Shown here: positions 7,490 through 15,883 of the stretch, one piece after another | Position numbering within the stretch: position 1 is the first letter of the stretch | Layout: each line of letters opens with the position of its first letter | Virus record (IMG/VR): IMGVR_UViG_3300027793_000218 | Location: 1-31,033 of that record | From: a virus | DNA: 31,033 bases | Direction: 5' to 3' (one strand) | Notes under the pieces: generated by a model | The model's input: the letters and a program-made list of their open reading frames with translations, nothing else | Told to the model about the DNA's origin: nothing | Databases searched by the model: none | Position numbers and translations under genes: made by a program

Positions 7490-7707
7490 TGGTACTGCAC
7501 ACTATTAAGTTCGTTATTGATTGGGGCGAATTTAAGCCTTACACGTCATTTTTTATCCCTTGTTTGGATTACAAAAAAGCTAAGAAAATAATCAAGGCTG
7601 AATGTACCAAACGGGGATACGTAGTACGTACTTATGTACGTATCGAAGATGGGATATTAGGTGTACGAACTTGGAGAAAAGAGGTCAAACGGGTTGACCT
7701 CTCCTGA
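7489..7707 (+). CDS. Small basic protein of unknown function (72 aa)
   Basis: The last gene of the plus-strand arm, overlapping the primase-helicase stop (TAATG), so likely coupled to it. The product is basic and beta-prone, with KKAKKIIKAECTKRGYVVRTYVR in two halves; no domain recognised. A VRP-like nuclease-core look (about 70-residue proteins ending phage replication genes, with a basic helix and an extended strand) is possible but not demonstrable. The coding sequence holds a conspicuous GTAC-rich inverted repeat at 7616-7644. Confidence 0.6.
   Translation: MVLHTIKFVIDWGEFKPYTSFFIPCLDYKKAKKIIKAECTKRGYVVRTYVRIEDGILGVRTWRKEVKRVDLS
7616..7644. repeat. GTAC-rich inverted repeat
   Basis: GATACGTA (7616-7623) and TACGTATC (7637-7644) are perfect 8-base inverted arms around GTACGTAC, itself a palindrome. 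The stretch lies inside the last plus-strand gene, encoding YVVRTYVRI, so protein coding may explain part of it. It could be a protein-binding site; no further copies were searched for by calculation. Confidence 0.4.
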
Positions 7708-7758
7708 GACGGCGTGGTACGGTATGGGCGTACATTGTCTTGTGTCCTTACTGTATTC

Positions 7759-7785
7759 AGCCCCGCTCCGAGCGGGGCTTTTTTT
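7759..7785 (+). terminator. Rho-independent terminator ending the plus-strand arm
   Basis: A perfect 9-base stem, AGCCCCGCT (7759-7767) pairing with AGCGGGGCT (7771-7779), with a CCG loop and followed by a T run to 7785. It lies 51 bases after the last plus-strand stop. On the minus strand the stem is followed by GAATACAG, with no U tract, so it should act only on plus-strand transcripts. It sits three bases short of the stop codon of the giant minus-strand gene. Confidence 0.92.
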
Positions 7786-7787
7786 GC

Positions 7788-10700
7788 CTATCTGAACAGG
7801 GAGCCTACGGAAGTATCCCCATACAACCCATAAACATAATCCCTAGTTTTCTTATCTAGATAAACCCCATTTACGGCGTCTTCCATTCTAGACAAATGCG
7901 ATTTACGAGATTTTTCTTTCATCTTGTAATCAATTTTCTCTGAAGGATTATTCTGCACCCAGTCGGACATATTGAATTTATCAATTACGTCTTCTAACTC
8001 TATCTGTTCGTCAAGGTCTTGGTTATCTATTGCGGCGTTTAACCTAGCCAAAATACTTGTTTGACGTGCATTTATTGCATTTTGGTACATATTCAACGCT
8101 TGGTTTTGGTCATACATCTGTTTGACTTCGTTAGGTGTAATGCCAAATGCTTGTTTGAACGCATCAAGTCTACTAACGTCTTTAATCTTCATGCCCGCAG
8201 CGTTGGTGATACCTTCATCGGCAATCCGAATTCCTTTGGAGAAATTACGAAGGAACGCAGGGGAAACAGCTTCAAACGCTTTTTGCCATTCGCCTTTAGC
8301 CGCAAATTCATACGCACGGGGAACGCTCATTGCGGTAGACATCGTTGGGCCAAGCGCAGTTTCTAATACAAACGTAGGCAGGCCAACTTTTTCCAACCGC
8401 TGCGGATTGTCTTTCCACACCAAGTTACTTAGCCCAGCGCGGCTGAAATCGATGTTCAGCGCGTAGCCAATCGGCCCGTTATAGAGGGGGAACCCCAAGA
8501 CGCGCATCAGTTCAGCATCAGGATCTACAGGGTCGTCTTTATCGCCAAACAGCCCATTCAGAAGCTGCGCAAGGAACGTCGCAGCCCCCACCAACGGCAT
8601 ACCCTTAACCCCCGCAAACATCCCCGCAGTTGCATACATTGAAAGTAACTGAGCGCGGGCAATTTCTTGTTCTTTTTGACTTGCTTTACCGAATGCTTTC
8701 TTAAACAGTTTATACTGTAAGTATATCATGGTAAGTGGGTAACGTTTGAACGTACCAATTACTTTGCCCCAATCACGCTGGAACAACGCCGCGCCGGTTT
8801 CGGAATTAGCACCGCCGTTTGCAAGATCCACCATGTTCATGGCTTCTTCGACGGCTTCGTTATGGGTCATCCCCTTAGCTTTGGCGAGCTTGTACGCTGC
8901 CAACAACGTCACTTCACGGTTAAACCGTTCGGAATTTTGGAAAATCCACCCAAGTTTCTTCTCTACCTGATACCGAATACCGGAATAATCGGAGGTGCTG
9001 ACACCTCTACGGCCCAGCAAATCTTCCGCAGCAGTCCTACCCACACGGCGACGCCCTAATGCCTGCTGCGCCAAATCGGCGTATTCCCACTTGAACAGCG
9101 CACTCTTCTTGGCTTTGTCGCCATAGAACGAGATGTCGCTGTTATCCCAACCGCCAGAGAACACCATTTTTGTGGCTTCCATCATGGCTCTTGCAGCGCG
9201 ATCTACTCCGTACTTACCACCCAAAAGGCTGTAGGTAATAATGGGCAACGCCGTCAAGTTCATCATTGCGGAGCCGACGCTGGCGAGGATGTACATCACA
9301 TAGTTGGAGTAGCCTGCTCTGGACGCCCAGACGTTCGCAGATGGCGTCAGGATGCCTTCCTTGCGGCCTTCCATGCTTTTGGCGGCTAACTGCGCCGGGA
9401 CGCTACCATCACGGTTGGCGATGTCTTCGATTTCGGTGAACAATGAGTTGAGTTCCCGCGAGTGCTTCATCTGCGCGGCGCTTGTGATCATCTTGGCACC
9501 GACGGTGGCTAGGTTCCGCAGCACGTCCTGCCGCTCCCCACCAGTTCCCTTACGCTTTCTAAACTGCTGACGGATAGAGCGACTCGGGAATAAGTCCAAC
9601 CACGTCCGGTAGACCGCATCCTGCACCTTGGGATCTACTTTGTTATCCCGCATCAGCTTGATGATTTTCTCAAACTCACCAGTAGGCGGTGCCGACTTAA
9701 TCGTGATGTCGTCAAACTTAGCGTGTTCCCGAATGGTAGTTCCGGGTTTTACATCGTTACTCTTAAGAATATCCGCCTTACCTACTTTTTGTTCGGCAGG
9801 GGTCATGTACGCAATACTTTGCGGCTCGTTATTCTTGTCGGTGTAAGTAAGCCAGAAATCACCTTCACGATACAACGGCAAATAAGGGACGATTCGTTTA
9901 GCCATTTGCTCACGCAACAGCTTCATCTTGGTAGAAAGCGCACCGTCAGTTAGACTATCCAGCGTCTTAAGATAAGCATCCGCCCATTCCGAATACTGGT
10001 CTACCACATCAAAATATATATCTTGCATGGGTTTAGGCAGCGCATAGAACCGTTTATACAACGGGTGTTTTGCGTTGTTGGTATCCCTAAAATCAATTTG
10101 ATAGCGGGTAGAATCATGTGATACTTCTTCAAATTCTTCAGCGATATTAGCCGGTGCATCTTTATATATTTTCTGGAGACGCGCTAACATCTTACCAAGT
10201 TTTTCTTTTGCTACAGCTTCCTCGTAGTCTCTTTGGTTAGTTACAACGTCTACTTGCTTAATTTTAGCCGCAAGTTTCTTGTTGTACTCTTCCGTTACTT
10301 CGGCTAATTGATTTACGCTAAGAACAGAGTTAAACATACTTCGTGACGTTACAGGAAGCATTGACAACTTATTGTTAGCACCAGCAATAAATTCCTTACC
10401 CCACGTAGGCGCGTTACGTGTAGCTGCATTCATGTGCCCGTACACGGCACTGATAACGTTTGGAAGATTAGAAGCTACTTGCGGAGACAGCGAATACCGC
10501 ATCTCATAGTCGTTCTGATTAGCTTCATACTCGTCTTCGGCGGTTTCCGCCATAGGACTATCGAGTTTATCTGCAAAACTGTTAGCGTCATCACGACTAG
10601 TTAAAGAAACTTCTTCTCCAATAACATTTTCTTGGGCACGATTAGCTTCTCTAACTCTCTCCATGTAGTTTTCAGATGCTTGACGGATTAATTCTAGACG

Positions 10701-13700
10701 TTGTTCTTTTGCGTCTAAAACTTTTTCTTCAGCTTTCTTTTTAGAAGATTTAGGAGGAATAGGTCTATTATCGTTCCATAATTCACGATCTACTTCTTCT
10801 TTTATACCTCGTTTGTAGTCGGTATCTGACAATACTTGTTCATCTAATTCAATATGCGCAGCGCCGTATGCAAGGTTAACAATATCTTCAGCTTTAAATT
10901 TTACAAAAGGTATATTGAATTTGTTTAACAGATTTTTTATTGCAAATACAATTTTCTTGAAGAAAACATTTAACAGCTCAGAAGGTTCCGAACCTTCTGA
11001 TCTAGCCTTGCCCTCATGGTCAAACCCAATATCAGGCCGCGTGGATTTAAGCATTTCGATGTCGGGGCTTACACCAGCAAGAATCGCTTCTTCAATAAAA
11101 TGCGCTAACAATTCATCGTTAAACTCTTCTTCGCTCATAGTTTGATTTCTATTAGCGTTGTGCACACGTTGAATTGCTGAACGAGCTATGATTTCTTCAA
11201 GTTTATCTTTGCCGCCCCTAGTGATGGTGTCATCGTAAGTGACATCCATCTTTCTGCCTAACCAATCTTTGCTCCATCTAGAGAATTCAAATTCTCCTTT
11301 AGAGTTAATATATTCTTTTCCTGCCCATTTCTTAACTTGATTGACAAGAAATTTGTAATTGGCTTCACCAACAAGTTTACGCATCCCGACGTGGCCGCCC
11401 ACTTCGTGGAGGAACACCGCTAACTCATCCCCTTCTTGGATGTTGTTAGCAAACATATATACTTGGAAGTCGTTCGGGTTTGACTTGGAAGTTATTACAA
11501 CTGCTTTAGCGTTGGAAGCAATGCCCGGAATACCCGACTCTTCTGGTGTACTAAATACGTGAATGCGTGACCCACGTACGTCACGGCGCATGGCCGTCTG
11601 CAAAGCGTAGATAGTGCGTTTTACCGTAGATTTGTTGTAAGTAGGCTGATACCCCTTCAGCAATTCACGGGCGTTGTCCTGCGCTTTTTTAGCTTCAATT
11701 TTGTATTTTGGATTTTCGCTAACAAATTCATTCAGCATCTGATAAAGACGTTTGACCTGCGAAAAATAAAATGTCTTATCTTGTTCAGAAGGATGCGTAG
11801 CAAACTTGTTAACCGTTCTAGCAAGCAAGTTGTGTAGAGTAGAATAAATAGCATCGTTTACGCGGGTGCTAAAATCTTGCCCCGTTGCAAATAAAGGAGT
11901 TTGACCTGCTTTTTTTGCTTCTCTTATTGCTTGGTTAACTTCTTTAAGCGCTTTATTTAACGCGCGAGTATTTTCTTTAGTACGTTTCTCGTTTAATTTA
12001 TCTTCCGCTTCTTGTGCAGCTTTGGCTTTAGCAGCTAAATGGCGTACAATTTGTTCGTATTTAATTTCAGTTCTAAGGATGTTTTTAGCGCGTTCACGTA
12101 CGGTAGCTTTATCTTCCTCACTTAAAGAATAATTGTAATACGCAAAACCGTATTTACCGCCAGTATACTTGAAGTGTTCTTGGATAAGTTGATCTGTGTT
12201 TTCTTCGGGAGAAACATACGGTGATACTTTATCTAAATCTTTCTTAGCTTGTGAAAGTTCGGATGAAATATACGTATTATTGGGGCTTAGTTTTAAGCGT
12301 TCTTCAAGCTGCGCAATTTTTTCTTCCAGACGTGCGGTTTCTTCTTGCCAATCTTCACGCCCCGAAGCTCTTCCTTCACCACTTTCAGAACCAAAATCCG
12401 CTACCTTAAACCCAAATTCTGGCGAATTGATTTTACCAAGTCTGCCTTCGGTAGAGTCCCCGCTGGCGGCAGCAATATCCCCCGCAAGATGGTTAAGCGC
12501 CGCTTCCTTACCTAAGTCAGGCGACTGTTCCATTGCAATGTAATGGCTAACGGCTTTTTCCGCTCGTTTTTGAAACGCGGTGTACGCTTTGGCTTGTCGT
12601 TTAGCGATAAACTTAGATAGTTCTTGCGGGTTGGCTTTGCTAATCGGCACGCCGGGGTTAGCAAACTCCCAGTCTTCTTCAATGCTTTTTAGCCCCAGAT
12701 TGTCTAGGATGCTGCCCTGCGGTTTTTCTTTAAGGGCTTCAATTTTATTTTCTGTTTGTCTTTCTAGTAATTTATTCGCCCGTTCTTCTAGAGAAGATTT
12801 ATCTTCTCCTTTAGAATATCGCACATCAACGTCAAGTTTTTGTGAAAGTTCTCTATCTCTATTGAAAAGATTATCTAGACGATCTATTTCTTTATTAGCT
12901 AATTGTTCTTTTTCCCCGTAAAGTTTGTCTTTACGAATAGCTTCCCATAGCCCTAAGTCAGAAGAAAGTATTTGATTAAAAGGAACATCTCCAGTTTTTG
13001 CTACGCTATTGTAGAAATCTTCTAATGTACCTTGGCGTAATAAAGACTCTTCATTTATATCTTGAATAGCTGGTTCAATATCCTGCGTGTCTAAAGTTGA
13101 ATCGGACTTTAAAAAATTATTAATTAAGTTAGTAAACTCATGTCTTGCAATGGGATCCAAACTGTCCCAAGCTATAATAGTTGGGTCAGAATCTCTTGCA
13201 CTTTCCCATTGCGATTTTGCTGCGCCATTACTATTAACCGCTTCAAAAATTTGTTTTTTAATTTCCTCATGTTCTTTTCGTGCTTCTTCAAGATCAGCAG
13301 GAGTTTCAGTGGTCGAAGTTTCACCAGCAGTGGGGGCTTCAGTGGTCTGAGTTTCGCCAACAGCAGGAGTTTCACCAGCAGCAAGAGTTTCAGTGGTCTG
13401 GGTTTCGCCAACAGCAGGAACTTCACCAGTAGCAGGCACGTTAGCCGCCGCTTGGGCTTTAGCAAGATCACGTAGAGTTTTAGTATTATTAATTCGCGTG
13501 TTAATAGCGTTTACAAGATCCGTATTACCAACGGCTTCTGCTTGCTGTCTATACGCCATTAAGTCGTCATAGACTTCTTGTCCTTCACGTCCATTAATAA
13601 GCGCAGTAATATTATTCCGAATTATTCCAATTCGTGTTTCTTTCAGTGGGTCAGCGGGTTCAACCGGCGCTACTTCTTCGCTGGCAGGGGCTGTTACGGC

Positions 13701-15872
13701 TTTTGCTGCTTGGCGCAAAGGTGTATTTCTGTTAATTCTTGTATCAATTGCAGCAACGAGAGCCGTATTACCAACGCCTTCTGCTTGTTGACGAAACACC
13801 ATTAAATCATCGTAAACTTCTTTGCCAAGTTCACGGCCCGCAATTCTCTCACTAATAACTTTGTTTATCAGAAACGGCGCTGATACCGTTAGTGGGTCAA
13901 CCGGCGCTGGGGGAGTTGATGCCGCAGTAGGCCCAGACGGATTTAGGGCTGCGCGTATGGCTTTGAGGTCTTCGTTGCCATTAATTCGCGTATCAATTTC
14001 GCGTGCAATAGCAGAGTTGCCGCGCCCCGCAACTTCCATAAGAGAGTTATAGAAATCAGGGTCGGTTGTATCAGCATTTTCAAAGAGCTTATCGACGTAC
14101 GCTTTAGCGCCTTTTCCTCGTTTAATATTATTAAAAGATTCTTGCTCTTCAGTTTGCTTACCAGACGTAATGAAATCGTCCTGCATAGCAGGATGAGTGT
14201 CTAAGTATTCTTGAATAGCTTGGGCTTGTTCACGGTTGGCTGCGGGGAAAATTTGCAAAAACGTGCGAAACGCTTCTGCGTTAGACCCAACAGGAGCTTC
14301 TTTTATCCCAAGTTTTAGATCGATATTCTGTTCTTTAAGTGCGGCAAGCATCTTGCCAACATCTTTTCTATCAATCCCTAATTTGTTTAGCGTAGCCGAG
14401 ACAGTGGATTCGTCTTCTTTTATCTCTGGTTTCTGCTTAACATTCCTTTGAGCTTTCTCAGATTCTTTTAACGCTTCGTCATATTCCTCACGTCTTTCTC
14501 TAGGAATAGCCAGTCGGCGCAGTTCAAGCTGCGCCGCTTTCAATTGGTCTTTAGCTTCTTTTAGATCAAATTGCGATAATTTATCGTTAGGATTGGCACC
14601 GATAGTCTGCGTAAGGTCTTCAATTTTCTGCGTCAGTGTTTGAATTTCACCGGGGTCAGTATCTGAACCAGTGAGTTGGCGCGTCCGTTCAGCATCTTGT
14701 TCTTCGGCTGCTTTTCGTTCGTTTTCAGTCGTAAGTAGATTTTTCTGTGTTCTGTAACGGTTAGCGCCGCTTGCTGCGCCAAGAGGGCCACCAACAACAC
14801 CGCCGACAATGACGGATTCAAGCACGCGGTCAAATTCTTTTGAAGTAAGTGCGTCGTAGTTATCACCAATAATGCGTTCAGCACCAATGCTAAGTGCTTC
14901 TTGCGCACCTTCGGTAAGTCCTTCGATACCCGCGTCTTTTAGAAATTCTTTGCCTACAGACTTAAGCAGGCTTGGCTCCATACCGGATTTTTGTAGGAGC
15001 TTCAGTGTCACCGCTGCCGACTGTGGTTTAGTCAACTTAACAGGCAAAATCGAATCAAGCGCCGCCGCAACCCCACCAAACAATAACGATGTAGCAGGCG
15101 CTAAGTCGCCGGTTTCTTGGTAAATGTTCTGGAATATTTCGGGCGCATTGAGCGCGTACGACCCAAGATAGGCACCGGCCACAGCCCCTTTAGTGCCGCC
15201 AGAAAATGCAGCAGACCCGAGCATTCGCTGCCCAGCGGGCGAAGTTGCTAGTTTTTGTGCGGCAATCTCCGTAGTCGCCCACGGGACAATTCGTCGTTCA
15301 GCGGTCTTAGCCAGCGCAGATTCCGCCGCACGGGTAGCAATTGTTTTGCCCGCAGCGCCGCCGACACCGCCCGTAAGCAGGGAAAAGGCAAGGTTAGGTA
15401 CTTGCTCGCCACCACGTTCAAGAAGATACGTGCCCAGAGTCCCAAGGCTATTAATATCCCTAAACGATCCAATTTCTTGCGGGTTAGTTTGTTCAATGTC
15501 TTCTTGGACTGCCTTAGCTTCATCCATTTGGCGTTTGGCGTAATCATCAAAGCCCAGCGCACTAGCACCCAACGCAGGCAGCACATCCCCTAACAACGAA
15601 CCTGTTTGTCTTGCACCGCGAGAAATACCAGACGTAAGACTGCCCCACGCTGAACGGTCAACCGGCGCAGAGTTAATGATGTCTTGAAGTCTTTTTTCGG
15701 AATCTTCTTGGTTGAATTCTGGTATAACGGGCGCTTTCGCTTGTGATTGTGCCTCTAACTGCGCACTCAATTTCCTATTCAGATATTCCGCCGCATCTTG
15801 CGCAGACGCCCCTTCCGGGGCGTTTACGTTGTAAGACCTACCATCTGGGCCGGTAATCGTGTATGTAGGCAT
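7788..15872 (-). CDS. Giant polyvalent virion/ejection protein with zincin motif (2694 aa)
   Basis: A 2694-residue protein, last of the minus-strand structural block. The N-terminus (TYTITGPDGRSYNVNAPEGA) is an opening I associate with phage ejection proteins, followed by Gly/Ala-rich hydrophobic stretches (about 70-270) that could enter a membrane. Residues about 588-804 hold three related modules, each with a DTRIN-type end; 809-861 is a Thr/Glu/Gly low-complexity linker; 860-1400 is mostly coiled coil. HEVGGH (1489-1494) is a zinc metallopeptidase signature, with NDELLAHFIEE (from 1585) about 95 residues on as candidate third ligand. The C-terminal part (about 2180-2490; QRDWGKVIGTFKRYPLTM near 2365) resembles large polyvalent protein domains such as LPD38. 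It is probably packaged and injected with DNA, like T7 gp16 but without a recognisable transglycosylase. ATG 15872 follows AATAAGAG. The name of the C-terminal family is from memory. Confidence 0.82.
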   Translation of the reverse strand: MPTYTITGPDGRSYNVNAPEGASAQDAAEYLNRKLSAQLEAQSQAKAPVIPEFNQEDSEKRLQDIINSAPVDRSAWGSLTSGISRGARQTGSLLGDVLPALGASALGFDDYAKRQMDEAKAVQEDIEQTNPQEIGSFRDINSLGTLGTYLLERGGEQVPNLAFSLLTGGVGGAAGKTIATRAAESALAKTAERRIVPWATTEIAAQKLATSPAGQRMLGSAAFSGGTKGAVAGAYLGSYALNAPEIFQNIYQETGDLAPATSLLFGGVAAALDSILPVKLTKPQSAAVTLKLLQKSGMEPSLLKSVGKEFLKDAGIEGLTEGAQEALSIGAERIIGDNYDALTSKEFDRVLESVIVGGVVGGPLGAASGANRYRTQKNLLTTENERKAAEEQDAERTRQLTGSDTDPGEIQTLTQKIEDLTQTIGANPNDKLSQFDLKEAKDQLKAAQLELRRLAIPRERREEYDEALKESEKAQRNVKQKPEIKEDESTVSATLNKLGIDRKDVGKMLAALKEQNIDLKLGIKEAPVGSNAEAFRTFLQIFPAANREQAQAIQEYLDTHPAMQDDFITSGKQTEEQESFNNIKRGKGAKAYVDKLFENADTTDPDFYNSLMEVAGRGNSAIAREIDTRINGNEDLKAIRAALNPSGPTAASTPPAPVDPLTVSAPFLINKVISERIAGRELGKEVYDDLMVFRQQAEGVGNTALVAAIDTRINRNTPLRQAAKAVTAPASEEVAPVEPADPLKETRIGIIRNNITALINGREGQEVYDDLMAYRQQAEAVGNTDLVNAINTRINNTKTLRDLAKAQAAANVPATGEVPAVGETQTTETLAAGETPAVGETQTTEAPTAGETSTTETPADLEEARKEHEEIKKQIFEAVNSNGAAKSQWESARDSDPTIIAWDSLDPIARHEFTNLINNFLKSDSTLDTQDIEPAIQDINEESLLRQGTLEDFYNSVAKTGDVPFNQILSSDLGLWEAIRKDKLYGEKEQLANKEIDRLDNLFNRDRELSQKLDVDVRYSKGEDKSSLEERANKLLERQTENKIEALKEKPQGSILDNLGLKSIEEDWEFANPGVPISKANPQELSKFIAKRQAKAYTAFQKRAEKAVSHYIAMEQSPDLGKEAALNHLAGDIAAASGDSTEGRLGKINSPEFGFKVADFGSESGEGRASGREDWQEETARLEEKIAQLEERLKLSPNNTYISSELSQAKKDLDKVSPYVSPEENTDQLIQEHFKYTGGKYGFAYYNYSLSEEDKATVRERAKNILRTEIKYEQIVRHLAAKAKAAQEAEDKLNEKRTKENTRALNKALKEVNQAIREAKKAGQTPLFATGQDFSTRVNDAIYSTLHNLLARTVNKFATHPSEQDKTFYFSQVKRLYQMLNEFVSENPKYKIEAKKAQDNARELLKGYQPTYNKSTVKRTIYALQTAMRRDVRGSRIHVFSTPEESGIPGIASNAKAVVITSKSNPNDFQVYMFANNIQEGDELAVFLHEVGGHVGMRKLVGEANYKFLVNQVKKWAGKEYINSKGEFEFSRWSKDWLGRKMDVTYDDTITRGGKDKLEEIIARSAIQRVHNANRNQTMSEEEFNDELLAHFIEEAILAGVSPDIEMLKSTRPDIGFDHEGKARSEGSEPSELLNVFFKKIVFAIKNLLNKFNIPFVKFKAEDIVNLAYGAAHIELDEQVLSDTDYKRGIKEEVDRELWNDNRPIPPKSSKKKAEEKVLDAKEQRLELIRQASENYMERVREANRAQENVIGEEVSLTSRDDANSFADKLDSPMAETAEDEYEANQNDYEMRYSLSPQVASNLPNVISAVYGHMNAATRNAPTWGKEFIAGANNKLSMLPVTSRSMFNSVLSVNQLAEVTEEYNKKLAAKIKQVDVVTNQRDYEEAVAKEKLGKMLARLQKIYKDAPANIAEEFEEVSHDSTRYQIDFRDTNNAKHPLYKRFYALPKPMQDIYFDVVDQYSEWADAYLKTLDSLTDGALSTKMKLLREQMAKRIVPYLPLYREGDFWLTYTDKNNEPQSIAYMTPAEQKVGKADILKSNDVKPGTTIREHAKFDDITIKSAPPTGEFEKIIKLMRDNKVDPKVQDAVYRTWLDLFPSRSIRQQFRKRKGTGGERQDVLRNLATVGAKMITSAAQMKHSRELNSLFTEIEDIANRDGSVPAQLAAKSMEGRKEGILTPSANVWASRAGYSNYVMYILASVGSAMMNLTALPIITYSLLGGKYGVDRAARAMMEATKMVFSGGWDNSDISFYGDKAKKSALFKWEYADLAQQALGRRRVGRTAAEDLLGRRGVSTSDYSGIRYQVEKKLGWIFQNSERFNREVTLLAAYKLAKAKGMTHNEAVEEAMNMVDLANGGANSETGAALFQRDWGKVIGTFKRYPLTMIYLQYKLFKKAFGKASQKEQEIARAQLLSMYATAGMFAGVKGMPLVGAATFLAQLLNGLFGDKDDPVDPDAELMRVLGFPLYNGPIGYALNIDFSRAGLSNLVWKDNPQRLEKVGLPTFVLETALGPTMSTAMSVPRAYEFAAKGEWQKAFEAVSPAFLRNFSKGIRIADEGITNAAGMKIKDVSRLDAFKQAFGITPNEVKQMYDQNQALNMYQNAINARQTSILARLNAAIDNQDLDEQIELEDVIDKFNMSDWVQNNPSEKIDYKMKEKSRKSHLSRMEDAVNGVYLDKKTRDYVYGLYGDTSVGSLFR
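13290..13445 (-). repeat. Low-complexity repeat encoding TxAxGETxTTE
   Basis: Inside the giant gene, short imperfect repeats encode alternating GETPAVGET and TQTTE units (about residues 809-861). It is a flexible linker between the DTRIN modules and the coiled-coil part. Near-identical 36-48 base units suggest expansion by slippage or unequal exchange. Confidence 0.7.
13460..14110 (-). repeat. Three diverged DTRIN modules in the giant protein
   Basis: The encoded protein has three related segments, each ending with similar text: NSAIAREIDTRINGNEDL, NTALVAAIDTRINRNTPLR and NTDLVNAINTRINNTKTLR. Two are preceded by EVYDDLM(V/A)(F/Y)RQQAE. They are separated by Pro/Ala-rich linkers (for example STPPAPVDPL and EEVAPVEPADPL). 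This is an internal duplication, helical in character, of unknown function. Confidence 0.75.
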
Positions 15873-15883
15873 ATCAAATACTC

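Noticed and set aside
13172-13471. Alternative minus-strand frame giving a Leu/Lys-rich repetitive peptide inside the giant gene
   Set aside because: It lies entirely within the low-complexity repeat of the giant protein in a shifted frame, with no ribosome site; an artefact of repeat translation.
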